This document shows positions 9,386 through 17,814 of a stretch of DNA of 64,000 bases, piece after piece. Numbering within the stretch: the first letter of the stretch is position 1; each line of letters begins with the position of its first letter. The notes under the pieces are model-generated. The model saw only the letters and a list, made by a program, of their open reading frames with translations, had not been told where the DNA came from and did not search any database. Both the position numbers and the translations under genes were made by a program. Origin of the DNA: DASVRA01 sp036388855 (lineage in GTDB: Bacteria; Pseudomonadota; Alphaproteobacteria; Caulobacterales; Caulobacteraceae); NCBI GenBank assembly GCA_036388855.1, contig DASVRA010000030.1, forward strand, positions 1-64,000, written 5' to 3'.

Positions 9386-10659
9386 CAGCGCGCGCCGAGC
9401 AGCGTCAGCGTCGCCAGCGCCATCACCTGGGCGGAATGGACCATGTCGTCGATCCCGACCCACTCGTCGGGCTGGTGGGCGAGGTCGAGCACGCCGGGGC
9501 CGTAGGCGATGCAGTCTTTCAGCTTGCCGATCCGGTCGACGTGCTTCTGGTCGTAGGTGCCAGGGGAGCAGACGAACTTCGCCTCCGTCCCCAGCACTTC
9601 GCGGATCGCGGCGGCGGTGGCGCTGGCGACCGGCCCGTCCCTGTCGGCCATGGTCGGGATCACCTCGAACAGGTCGCGCATGCAATAGCGGAAGCCGGGC
9701 CGCTCGGCGGCCAGACGGTCGAGCAACTCGCGCACCTCGCCTTTCACGTCCTCGACCCCCTCCTCGATCAGGAATCGGCGGTCGATGATCATGCGGCAGG
9801 AATCGGCCACGCAGGGCGAAGGCAGCCCTTGGAATTCTTCGCCCTGCCCGCCGTGGATCGAGTTGATGTTCAGCGTGGACTGGCGGGCGCCCTCCGGCAC
9901 CACCGGCATGTCGGAGTGCCGGGAAGCCAGCGCGGGGTAGAGCCTTTCCTCCAGCTGCTCCAGCACCGCTCCCATGTGGCGGATCGCGGAGTCGCCGAGG
10001 AACGGCATGGAGCCGTGGGCGATGCGGCCCAGGGTCTCGATCTCCGCCCACCAAACGCCGCGGTGGCCGATGCAGACGCGGTCGACGTTCAGCGGCTCGG
10101 GGATGATCACGTGGTCCACGCGCGGCTTGGAGAACCAGCCGCGCTCGGCCAGGTAGGCGACCCCGCCGTAGCCGCCGGACTCCTCGTCCGCCGTGCCGGA
10201 TATCTCCAGCGCGCCGGGCAGCGGCAGCCCAGAGTCGACTAGCGCCTCCACCGCGACGATCGAGGCCGCTAGCCCGCCCTTCATGTCGCAGGCGCCGCGG
10301 CCGTAGACGCGGCCGTCCTTCACCACGCCCTCGAAAGGATCGAGCGTCCAGCCGGCCCCGGTCTCCACCACGTCGATGTGGCTGTTGAAGTGGACGCAGG
10401 GGCCGGGCGCGGCGCCCTCCCGCCGCGCGACCACGTTGATGCGCGGGAAGCGGTCGCTGTCGCCGGGCGCGCCTTCCGCGCGCACGTAGGCGACCTGGAA
10501 GCCGCGGCGCTCCAGCCGCCGGCCGATGTATTCGGCGCAGGCCTGGTAACCCTCCCCCGGCGGATTGACCGTGGGGAAGCGGATCAGGTCCCGCGTCAGC
10601 TCGGTCACCTCGTCGGCGCGGCCGGCGATGGATTCGAGTAGGGCGTCGGTCCCCGGCAT
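9385..10659 (-). CDS. M20-family deacylase (acetylornithine deacetylase / succinyl-diaminopimelate desuccinylase type)
   Basis: Zinc-dependent amide hydrolase of 424 residues. Metal ligands are visible in order: FNSHIDVV, GACDMKGG, TADEESGG, IIPEPL and a late His in DDMVHSAQV. The dimerisation domain lies in the middle (around GRIAHGSMPFLG). The operon context (aldehyde dehydrogenase, SDR, hydroxy-acid dehydrogenase) argues for a catabolic N-acyl amino acid or amide substrate rather than arginine or lysine biosynthesis; this is inference. Start and stop overlap both neighbours by one base. Confidence 0.86.
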   Translation of the reverse strand: MPGTDALLESIAGRADEVTELTRDLIRFPTVNPPGEGYQACAEYIGRRLERRGFQVAYVRAEGAPGDSDRFPRINVVARREGAAPGPCVHFNSHIDVVETGAGWTLDPFEGVVKDGRVYGRGACDMKGGLAASIVAVEALVDSGLPLPGALEISGTADEESGGYGGVAYLAERGWFSKPRVDHVIIPEPLNVDRVCIGHRGVWWAEIETLGRIAHGSMPFLGDSAIRHMGAVLEQLEERLYPALASRHSDMPVVPEGARQSTLNINSIHGGQGEEFQGLPSPCVADSCRMIIDRRFLIEEGVEDVKGEVRELLDRLAAERPGFRYCMRDLFEVIPTMADRDGPVASATAAAIREVLGTEAKFVCSPGTYDQKHVDRIGKLKDCIAYGPGVLDLAHQPDEWVGIDDMVHSAQVMALATLTLLGAR

Positions 10660-11804
10660 CAGGCGGCGTCCCCAAGGCGCTGGGCCGGATCGGACTGCCG
10701 CCCCAACGTCGCCAACAGCCGGTCGGTGAGTTCGGCCGAACCGACGGAGGCTTCGCCGGACGCGGCGATGTCGGGGGTGCGCACTCCTTCGGCCAGGATC
10801 GCGCGGACACCCGCCTCGATCCGCTCGGCCGCGTCCGCGCGTCCGAACGAGTAGCGCAGGCACAGGGCGAAGGAGAGGATGGTCCCCAGCGGGTTGGCGA
10901 TCCCCCGCCCCGCGATGTCGGGCGCCGAGCCGTGGATCGGCTCGTAGAGCGCGCGGCGGCGGCCGTTGGCGTTGGCGGCGCCAAGCGAGGCGGAAGGCAG
11001 CAGACCGAGCGAACCTGAGAGCGCCGCCGCCTCGTCCGAGAGGATGTCGCCGAACAGGTTGTCGGTGACGATCACGTCGAACTGCTCGGGCCGCCGCGCC
11101 AGCTGCATCGCGCAGTTGTCGGCGAACATGTGGGTCAGTTCCACGTCCGGGTATTGGGCGGCGAGCGCACTCACGGTCTGGCGCCACAGCTGGCCGGTCT
11201 CCATCACGTTGGCCTTGTCCACCGAGCAGAGGCGGCGCGAGCGGCCCCGCGCGATCTCGAAGGCGGTGCGAGCCACCCGCTCGATCTCGGCGGAGGTGTA
11301 ACTCTGGGTATCAACCGCGCGCCGCTCGCCGCCGCCGAGCTGTTCGATCCCGCGCGGCTCGCCGAAGTAGACGCCGGCGGTGGCCTCGCGCACGATGATG
11401 AGGTCGAGCCCGGCGGCGATCTCTGGCTTGAGCGCGGAGACGCCGGCAAGCTCGGGGTAGCAGACCGCCGGGCGCAGATTGGCGTAGAGGTCGAGCTGCT
11501 TGCGCAGGCGCAGCAGGCCCGACTCCGGACGCTGCGCGCGCGGCAAGTGATCCCACCTGGGCCCGCCGACCGAGCCGAACAGCACCGCGTCCGACTCAAG
11601 CGCCCGTTCCACCGCCTCCTCGGTGATCGCCGCGCCGTGAGCGTCGATGGAGGCGCCGCCGACAAGGCGCTCGGTGGTCACGATCGGCACGCCCGCTTCG
11701 CCGCGAGCCCACTCCACCACCTTCAGGGTCTCGCCGATGATCTCGGGGCCGATGCCGTCGCCCGGCAGCACCAGCAGGCGGAACGGCTCAAATGCAGCGG
11801 CCAC
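10659..11804 (-). CDS. leuB: 3-isopropylmalate dehydrogenase-type beta-decarboxylating dehydrogenase
   Basis: NAD-dependent oxidative decarboxylase of the isocitrate/isopropylmalate dehydrogenase family, 381 residues. Matches to true LeuB include LLVLPGDGIGPEII, DAVLFGSVGGPRWDHLP, RLRKQLDLYANLRPA, VYFGEPRGIE, DKANVME, DNLFGDILSDEAAALSGSLG and YEPIHGSAPDIAG. The LRP motif and GGPRWD favour isopropylmalate over tartrate or malate. However, it sits inside a catabolic-looking operon without leuC, leuD or leuA. It could be the cell's only LeuB or a recruited paralogue acting on another 2-alkylmalate. It overlaps the SDR gene by 17 bases. Confidence 0.85.
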   Translation of the reverse strand: MAAAFEPFRLLVLPGDGIGPEIIGETLKVVEWARGEAGVPIVTTERLVGGASIDAHGAAITEEAVERALESDAVLFGSVGGPRWDHLPRAQRPESGLLRLRKQLDLYANLRPAVCYPELAGVSALKPEIAAGLDLIIVREATAGVYFGEPRGIEQLGGGERRAVDTQSYTSAEIERVARTAFEIARGRSRRLCSVDKANVMETGQLWRQTVSALAAQYPDVELTHMFADNCAMQLARRPEQFDVIVTDNLFGDILSDEAAALSGSLGLLPSASLGAANANGRRRALYEPIHGSAPDIAGRGIANPLGTILSFALCLRYSFGRADAAERIEAGVRAILAEGVRTPDIAASGEASVGSAELTDRLLATLGRQSDPAQRLGDAA

Positions 11805-12549
11805 CGTCCACCTCCATGGCCACGCCGGTGATCATCGACGCATCATCCGAGCACAGGAAGGCCGCCGCCGCGCCCATGTCGGCGGGCGTGGAGAAGCGGC
11901 CGAGCGGGATCGAGGCCAGGAATTTCGCCCGCACCTCGGGCGTGTCGGCGCCCATGAAGGTCTTAAGCAGCGGGGTCTCGCCGGCCACCGGGTTGATCGC
12001 GTTCACCCGCACCTGCGCCGCCGCCAATTCTATCGCCATGGCCCGGGTGGCGGTGATCACCCAGCCCTTGGAGGCGTTGTACCAGGTCAGGTTCGGGCGG
12101 GGGCTCACGCCGCCGGTCGAGGCGACGTTGAGGATCGCGCCGCCGCCCTGCGCCTTCATCACCGGGACCACGTGGCGAGCGGCGAGATAGATGGCCTTGC
12201 AGTTCACGGCGAAGATGCGGTCGAACTCGGCCTCGGACAGTCCTTCCATCGGCTGGGGCGTGTGGCCGACCCCGGCGTTGTTGACGAGGATGTCGAGGCA
12301 CCCCGTGAGCTCGCGCGCCCGCTCGGCCAGCGCCTCCACGTCCGCCTCGCGCGCGACGTCGGTGCGCACGGCCAGATGCGCTTCGCCCAGCGCGCCCGCC
12401 AGCGCCTCGGCCGCCTCGCCGTTGAAGTCGGCGATCACCACCTGCGCGCCCTCCTGCGCAAACCGGCGCACGATACCCTCGCCGAAGCCCGAGGCGCCGC
12501 CGGTGACGATCGCCGTCTTGCCCTGAAGCCTCCTGCAGCCATCAGCCAT
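11788..12549 (-). CDS. Short-chain dehydrogenase/reductase (SDR family)
   Basis: Classical SDR oxidoreductase of 253 residues. The NAD(P) motif TGGASGFGEG is near residue 16, NNAGV is present, and the catalytic Ser/Tyr/Lys are in STGGVSPRP and WYNASKG. The C terminus GVAMEVDGGRCI is typical. An acidic residue after the second strand (IADFN) suggests NAD preference. The substrate is unknown; as part of the operon it probably oxidises an alcohol intermediate. It overlaps the aldehyde dehydrogenase stop by 8 bases. Confidence 0.88.
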   Translation of the reverse strand: MADGCRRLQGKTAIVTGGASGFGEGIVRRFAQEGAQVVIADFNGEAAEALAGALGEAHLAVRTDVAREADVEALAERARELTGCLDILVNNAGVGHTPQPMEGLSEAEFDRIFAVNCKAIYLAARHVVPVMKAQGGGAILNVASTGGVSPRPNLTWYNASKGWVITATRAMAIELAAAQVRVNAINPVAGETPLLKTFMGADTPEVRAKFLASIPLGRFSTPADMGAAAAFLCSDDASMITGVAMEVDGGRCI

Positions 12550-13987
12550 GGAGCGCCGCCACCGTCTTCAGCGTCGTGAAGGCGTAGAGCGCCTCGAAGC
12601 CCTTCTCCCGCCCGTGACCCGAACGGCCCATTCCCCCGAACGGCAGCTCCACCCCGCCCGCGGCGCCGTAGTTGTTGATGAACACCTGCCCAGCGCGCAG
12701 CCGCTTGGCCATGCGCATCTGCCGCCCCCCGTCCCGAGTCCAGACGCCGGCGACGAGGCCATACTGGGTGCCATTGGCGATGGCGACCGCTTCCTCCTCG
12801 TCATCGAACGGCGTCACCACCTGGGCGGGGCCGAAGATCTCCTCCTGCGCCAGCCGGTGGTTCCGACCTACATCGGCGAACAGAGTTGGTCGGACATAGT
12901 GCCCGCCTGGAGGCGCGTCGGCGACAATTTCGCCCTGGGCAGCGATGCGCAGATGACTGGCGCGCCCGACCTCAAGATAGTCCTCCACCACCTGCTTCTG
13001 CTTAGCCGAGATCACCGGCCCCACGTCGAGATCGGCCATGGCCGGGCCCACGCGCAGCGAGCTGTAACGATCGGCGAGCCGTTCCAGCAGTTCGTCATAG
13101 ACGGGCCGCTGCACCACCAGCCGTGAACCGGCCGAGCAGGTCTGCCCCGCGTTCTGGATGCCGCCGTTGACCAGGAACGGCAGCGCCTTGTCGAGGTCGG
13201 CGTCGGCGAACACCACCTGGGGCGACTTGCCGCCCAGCTCCAGGGTCACCGGCACGGCATTGGCGGCCGCGGCGGCCTGCACCATGCCGCCCACGGCGGT
13301 GGAGCCGGTGAAGGAGACGTGGTTGACGCCGGGGTGGGCCGAGAGAGCCGCGCCGGCTTCGGCGCCGGACCCGGGCACGACATTGAGCGCGCCCGCCGGC
13401 AAGCCGCACTCGGACGCGATGCGCGCGAACGCCAGCGCCGTCAGGCAGGCCTCCTCGGCCGGCTTGAGCACCGCCGCGTTTCCGACCGCCAGCGCCGCGA
13501 CCACCGAGCGCCCGATGATCTGCATCGGGTAGTTCCAGGGGATGATGTGCCCGGTCACGCCGTGCGGCTCGCGCAACGTGTAGACCGTGTAGCCGGCGAG
13601 GAACGGGATGGTCTCGCCGTGCAGCTTGTCGGCCGCGCCGCCGTAGAACTCCAGGTACCGCGCCAGCGCCACGACGTCGGCGCGCGCCTGCTTCAGTGGC
13701 TTGCCGACGTCGAGCGCCTCCATCTCCGCCAGCTCGTCCGCGCGTGCACTGACCGCGCGGCCCATCTCCGCCAGCAGCCGTCCGCGCTCGGCCGCTGTGA
13801 GTCGCCCCCAATCGCCGTCCAGCGCCTCGCGGGCCGCCGCGACGGCCTCGTCGATGTCCGCCGCTCCCCCGGCTGCGATCTCCCCGATCTGCTCGCCCGT
13901 GGAAGGGTTCTCCAGCGGAAGCCTGACGCCGGAGGCGGGCGGCTTCCAACGGCCGCCGATGAAAACCTGGTCCGTGGAAAAATCCAT
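12542..13987 (-). CDS. NAD-dependent aldehyde dehydrogenase
   Basis: First gene of the five-gene operon; about 481 residues from the ATG at 13987 (MDFSTDQVFIGG). Typical ALDH features: IIPWNYPMQ, FTGSTAVGG, catalytic Glu in LELGGKSP, catalytic Cys in NAGQTCSAGSRL, and the C-terminal PFGGMGRSGHGREKG. It resembles betaine/aminobutyraldehyde-type enzymes in general pattern, but the exact substrate cannot be assigned. The upstream 140 bases carry repeated TTGTCC boxes that could be operator sites. Confidence 0.9.
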   Translation of the reverse strand: MDFSTDQVFIGGRWKPPASGVRLPLENPSTGEQIGEIAAGGAADIDEAVAAAREALDGDWGRLTAAERGRLLAEMGRAVSARADELAEMEALDVGKPLKQARADVVALARYLEFYGGAADKLHGETIPFLAGYTVYTLREPHGVTGHIIPWNYPMQIIGRSVVAALAVGNAAVLKPAEEACLTALAFARIASECGLPAGALNVVPGSGAEAGAALSAHPGVNHVSFTGSTAVGGMVQAAAAANAVPVTLELGGKSPQVVFADADLDKALPFLVNGGIQNAGQTCSAGSRLVVQRPVYDELLERLADRYSSLRVGPAMADLDVGPVISAKQKQVVEDYLEVGRASHLRIAAQGEIVADAPPGGHYVRPTLFADVGRNHRLAQEEIFGPAQVVTPFDDEEEAVAIANGTQYGLVAGVWTRDGGRQMRMAKRLRAGQVFINNYGAAGGVELPFGGMGRSGHGREKGFEALYAFTTLKTVAALHG

Positions 13988-14057
13988 GCGCGCAAACAAC
14001 CTAGTGCGTCGCCTGCTCTACGGCGCCCGGAGGCGGGGAGGAAAGCGGCAACGGAAG

Positions 14058-14126
14058 TTGTCCCTCACGCACATCCTTATGCGCAGTTGTCCTGCCTTGT
14101 CCCGCTTATCCCCGTCCAGCTTGTCT
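14058..14126. repeat. Cluster of TTGTCC boxes upstream of the catabolic operon
   Basis: On the plus strand TTGTCC occurs at 14058, 14087 and 14097, with variants TTATCC at 14106 and TTGTCT at 14121. Five near-identical hexamers in 69 bases lie between the dnaE stop and the aldehyde dehydrogenase start. They may be binding sites for the XRE-cupin protein encoded at the end of that operon. This is a positional inference only. Confidence 0.35.
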
Positions 14127-14130
14127 CGCC

Positions 14131-17100
14131 TCAGGCGTCCTCCAGGAACAGCACCCCCGGCGCGGTCTTGAGCGCGCCCCGCACCGCCGGATCCAGGGCG
14201 AAGCGGCCGGGCAGCTTCAGCTCGACCTCCTGGCCGCCCTCGATGCCGGCGATCAGGGTGACCTCGCCGCCGCGCGATGAGGCGGCGTGGTCGAGGCGAG
14301 CCTTGAGCGCGTCGATCTCGGCCGAGCGGGGGGAAAGGTGGATGCGGAGCGAGACCGGCAGGTGCTCGATCGCACGGTCCAGCGGTTCGGCCTCGTCGCC
14401 GAAGAAGCGGATCTCGCCCTCGCCCGCCTTGGCGCGGACCTTGATTGAGACGGCGCGGCCGACGTCCAGGCAGTCGCGGCACTTGCGCAGCTGTTCGGGC
14501 GGGAACAGCACCTCGTATTCGCCGGTGGGGTCCGAGAGGGTGACGAAGGCGAACTTCTCGCCGGACTTGGCCGAGGCGCGCTCCTGCTTGCGGCGCACCA
14601 CGCCGGCCATGCGGAAGGCTTCGTGCCCGGCCTGCGCGGCGGCCAGCGCATCGACCAGCATGGTGGTGCGGCGGCGCTTGAGCATCTCCATCAGCTCCTC
14701 CAGCGGGTGGCCGGAGAGGTAGAAGCCGACCGCAGCCAACTCCTCGTCGAGCTGTTGGGGACCGGTCCAGGGCTCGACGCGCGGCAGGCGCGGGCGCGAG
14801 ACCTCGGCCTGGTCTCCGCCGAACAGGCTGGCCTGAGAGGAGGCCCGTTCGCCGGCCATGGACTGGCAATGAGCGATCAGCAGATCGGCGGCGGCGACGA
14901 TCTGGGCGCGGTTGGGATGGACGCTGTCGAAGGCGCCGGCGCGGGCGAGGTTCTCCAGCGCCCGCTTGTTGACCAGGCGCGGGTCAACGCGTTCGACAAA
15001 GTCGAACAGGTCGGCGAACGGCCCGCCTTCCTCGCGCACGGCGACCAGGTGCTTCATCGCCTCCAGGCCGACATTGCGCACGGCGCCCAGGGCATAGAGG
15101 ACCTCGCCGCCCTCGACCTCGAAGTCGGCGTCGGAGCGGTTCACGTCGGGTGAGCGGACCTTCACATTCAGCGCCCGGGCGTCCTGGTAGAACACCGCCA
15201 GCTTGTCGGTGTTGGACAGGTCGAGGCTCATCGAGGCGGCGACGAACTCCACCGGGTGGTTCGCCTTCAGCCAGGCGGTCTGGAAGGAGATCAGGGCGTA
15301 AGCGGCGGCGTGGCTCTTGTTGAAGCCGTAGCCGGCGAACTTGGCCACAAGGTCAAAGATGGCGCTCGACTGCGCGGGTGGCACCCCTTTGTCGGCGGCG
15401 CCGGAGACGAAGCGCGCCTTCTGCTGGTCCATCTCTTCCTTTTTCTTCTTGCCCATGGCGCGGCGCAGAAGATCGGCTTCCCCCAACGAGTAGCCGGCCA
15501 GGATTTGGGCGATCTGCATCACCTGTTCCTGGTAGACGATGACGCCGTAGGTCTCCGCCAGCACCGCTTTGAGCGAGGGATGCAGGACGTCGATCGGCCG
15601 GCGACCGAACTTGCAGTCGATGAAGGTGTCGATGTTGTCCATCGGACCTGGGCGGTAGAGCGCGCCCAGCGCCGTAATCTCCTCGATGGAACCGCACTTC
15701 ATCTTGCGCAAGGTGTCGCGCATGCCCTGGCTTTCGAACTGAAAAACCCCGACAGTTTGGCCGGAGGCGAGCAGCTCATAAGCCTTGGTGTCGTCCAGCG
15801 GCAGGTTGAGAAGATCGACGGCGACGCCGCGCTTGGCCAGGTGCTTCACCGCGCGGTCGAGCACGGTCAGGGTCTTCAGGCCGAGGAAGTCGAACTTCAC
15901 CAGGCCCGCGTCCTCCACCCACTTCATGTTGAACTGGGTGGCGGGCAGGTCCGAGCGCGGGTCCTGGTAGAGCGGCACCAGCTCGGTCAGCGGCCGGTCG
16001 GCGATCACCAGGCCGGCGGCGTGGGTGGAGGCGTTGCGGTAGAGGCCCTCCAGCTGCATGGCGACGGTGAGCAGTTCGGCCACCGACTCCTCGTCGCGCT
16101 GGGCCTGCTTCAGCCGGGGCTCCAGCTCCACGGCCTGGGCAAGCGTGACGGGCGCGGCGGGGTTGTTGGGCACCATCTTGGCCAGGCGGTCGACCATGCC
16201 CAGCGGGAGCTGCATCACGCGGCCGGTGTCGCGCAGCACCGCGCGCGCCTGCAGGGTGCCGAAGGTGATGATCTGGGCCACCCGGTCGCGGCCGTATTTC
16301 TCCTGGACGTAGGCGATCACCTCCTCGCGCCGCTCCTGGCAGAAGTCGATGTCGAAGTCCGGCATCGACACCCGCTCGGGGTTCAGGAACCGCTCGAACA
16401 GCAGGCCGAAGCGCAGCGGATCCAGATCGGTGATGGTCAGCGCCCAGGCGATCAGCGAGCCGGCGCCCGAGCCCCGCCCCGGCCCCACCGGCACGCCGCG
16501 CGCCTTGGCGTGCTTGATGAAGTCCGAGACGATCAGGAAATAGCCGGCGAAGCCCATCTGGTTAATGACGCCGACCTCGCGCTCCAGCCGCGCGTGGTAG
16601 TCGGCCTCGGGCGCGGCCAGGGGATGGACGGTGAGGCGGGCCTTCAGCCCCTCACGGGCCTGGTGGGCCAGCTCCTCGGCCTCGGTGCGGCCGGCGACGG
16701 TGGGGAAGCGCGGCAGGATCGGGTCGCGCTTCCTGACCATGAAGGCGCAGCGGCGGGCGATGTCGAGCGTATTGTCGCAGGCCTCCGGCAGGTCGGCGAA
16801 CAGCTCGCGCATGGCCTTGGCCGGCTTGAACCAGTGCTCGGCGGTGACCCGGCGGCGGTCGTCCTGGCCGAGGTAGGCGCCGTCGGCGATGCACAGCAGC
16901 GCGTCGTGCGCGGCGTGCAGCTCGGGCTTGGCGAAATAGACGTCGTTGGTGGCGACCAGCGGCGCGTCGTTGTCGTAGGCCCAGGCGACCAACCCCGGCT
17001 CCGCCGCGGCCTCCTCGGACAAGCCGTGGCGCTGCAGCTCGACATAGAGACGGTCGCCGAACGCCGCGTGCATCCGCCGCAGCGCCGCTTGCGCCTCGGC

Positions 17101-17568
17101 GGCCTTGCCGGCGGCGAACAGCGGGTCGATCGGGCCATCGGGGCCGCCCGAGAGCAGGATCAGCCCCTCGGCGCGGCCCGCCAGCGCCTCCCAGCTCACC
17201 CCGCACTCGTCGCCGCAGGCGGGGTCGAGGTAGGCCAGCGACGACAGCTCAGACAGATGCCGCCAGCCGCGCTCGTTCTGAGCGATCACCACCACCGTCG
17301 GCGGCTTGGCCCAGCGCTCGGGGCGGCGCGCGCCGATCCCCTCCACCGGCAGGGCGCAGCCGATCAGCGGCTGCACGCCGGCCTCTTTGCAGGCGACCGA
17401 GACCTCAAGCGCCCCGAACAGGTTCGCGCGGTCGGCCACCCCGATGGCGGGCATCTCCTTTTCGCCGGCCAAGCGGCCAAACTTGTCCGCCTTGATCGCC
17501 CCTTCCAGCAGCGAATAGGCCGAGCGGACCCGCAGGTGCACGAAGCCTTGCTGCGGCGCCTCGGCCAT
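14131..17568 (-). CDS. dnaE: DNA polymerase III subunit alpha (DnaE1 type)
   Basis: Replicative polymerase, 1145 residues from the ATG at 17568 (preceded by GAGAGGAG). The PHP domain starts FVHLRVRSAYSLLEGAIKAD. The palm has VGPGRGSGAGSL at about 362-372 and catalytic aspartates 404 and 406 in MPDFDIDF. The fingers contain YQEQVMQIAQ and GYGFNKSHAAAYA. The C-terminal part carries helix-hairpin-helix and OB-fold segments. The N terminus is that of replicative DnaE1, not the mutasome DnaE2/ImuC. It begins 38 bases after a 30-codon reading frame and shares its LexA-boxed promoter, so part of its expression is probably SOS-inducible. Confidence 0.96.
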   Translation of the reverse strand: MAEAPQQGFVHLRVRSAYSLLEGAIKADKFGRLAGEKEMPAIGVADRANLFGALEVSVACKEAGVQPLIGCALPVEGIGARRPERWAKPPTVVVIAQNERGWRHLSELSSLAYLDPACGDECGVSWEALAGRAEGLILLSGGPDGPIDPLFAAGKAAEAQAALRRMHAAFGDRLYVELQRHGLSEEAAAEPGLVAWAYDNDAPLVATNDVYFAKPELHAAHDALLCIADGAYLGQDDRRRVTAEHWFKPAKAMRELFADLPEACDNTLDIARRCAFMVRKRDPILPRFPTVAGRTEAEELAHQAREGLKARLTVHPLAAPEADYHARLEREVGVINQMGFAGYFLIVSDFIKHAKARGVPVGPGRGSGAGSLIAWALTITDLDPLRFGLLFERFLNPERVSMPDFDIDFCQERREEVIAYVQEKYGRDRVAQIITFGTLQARAVLRDTGRVMQLPLGMVDRLAKMVPNNPAAPVTLAQAVELEPRLKQAQRDEESVAELLTVAMQLEGLYRNASTHAAGLVIADRPLTELVPLYQDPRSDLPATQFNMKWVEDAGLVKFDFLGLKTLTVLDRAVKHLAKRGVAVDLLNLPLDDTKAYELLASGQTVGVFQFESQGMRDTLRKMKCGSIEEITALGALYRPGPMDNIDTFIDCKFGRRPIDVLHPSLKAVLAETYGVIVYQEQVMQIAQILAGYSLGEADLLRRAMGKKKKEEMDQQKARFVSGAADKGVPPAQSSAIFDLVAKFAGYGFNKSHAAAYALISFQTAWLKANHPVEFVAASMSLDLSNTDKLAVFYQDARALNVKVRSPDVNRSDADFEVEGGEVLYALGAVRNVGLEAMKHLVAVREEGGPFADLFDFVERVDPRLVNKRALENLARAGAFDSVHPNRAQIVAAADLLIAHCQSMAGERASSQASLFGGDQAEVSRPRLPRVEPWTGPQQLDEELAAVGFYLSGHPLEELMEMLKRRRTTMLVDALAAAQAGHEAFRMAGVVRRKQERASAKSGEKFAFVTLSDPTGEYEVLFPPEQLRKCRDCLDVGRAVSIKVRAKAGEGEIRFFGDEAEPLDRAIEHLPVSLRIHLSPRSAEIDALKARLDHAASSRGGEVTLIAGIEGGQEVELKLPGRFALDPAVRGALKTAPGVLFLEDA

Positions 17569-17606
17569 GGCGGTTCGCTCCTCTCGGGCTCTGGGCTGTG
17601 GACGAC

Positions 17607-17699
17607 TCAGCCGACCAGCATCGCCGCCTGACACACCATCCAAACGAACCCCGCCACCGACGCAAGCGCCATCGTCTCCCGCACCACCACCGCCGTCAT
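17607..17699 (-). CDS. sidA: SidA-like SOS-induced small inner-membrane cell-division inhibitor
   Basis: A 30-residue reading frame with an ATG and an excellent AGGAGG ribosome site. It reads MTAVVVRETMALASVAGFVW, then MVCQAAMLVG. This gives a short charged head and a single membrane helix. Its promoter contains a perfect LexA box and it is followed by dnaE. From established knowledge, Caulobacter SidA is a 29-residue inner-membrane protein, strongly LexA-repressed, that blocks division through FtsW/FtsN. Size, topology, control and, as I recall, location next to dnaE agree. Orthology is inferred, not tested by alignment. The alternative is a simple leader peptide for dnaE. Confidence 0.72.
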   Translation of the reverse strand: MTAVVVRETMALASVAGFVWMVCQAAMLVG

Positions 17700-17728
17700 A
17701 GGACCCTCCTCTGTCCGTGTGAGGCGGC

Positions 17729-17757
17729 GAGTATGTTCGTGTTTTGTTCTTTGTCAA
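17729..17757 (-). promoter_or_regulatory. LexA (SOS) operator inside the promoter of the sidA-like gene and dnaE
   Basis: Plus-strand GTTC-N7-GTTC at 17735-17749 is a perfect alphaproteobacterial LexA box. On the transcribed (minus) strand a consensus TTGACA -35 lies at 17757-17752, and the box fills the 17-18 base spacer before a -10-like ATACTC/TACTCG. LexA bound there would block RNA polymerase directly. The small reading frame begins about 30 bases downstream. Confidence 0.82.
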
Positions 17758-17764
17758 GCGACGA

Positions 17765-17814
17765 GGCGACACGGTAGTGGGTCACTTTTCAAAGTGGCCC
17801 ACTACCGGCGACAC
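17765..17814. mobile_element. 34-base palindrome flanked by an 8-base direct repeat (transposition footprint)
   Basis: GGCGACAC occurs at 17765-17772 and again at 17807-17814. Between them is a 34-base near-perfect palindrome (arms GGTAGTGGGTCACTTTT and CAAAGTGGCCCACTACC; 15 of 17 positions pair). Short duplications bracketing fused inverted ends look like the scar of an insertion sequence or a minimal MITE. It sits just upstream of the sidA/dnaE promoter. Confidence 0.5.

Noticed and set aside
15256..17631. 791-codon plus-strand frame antisense to dnaE
   Set aside because: Classic antisense shadow of a long GC-rich gene, His/Gln/Gly/Arg-rich with no domain.
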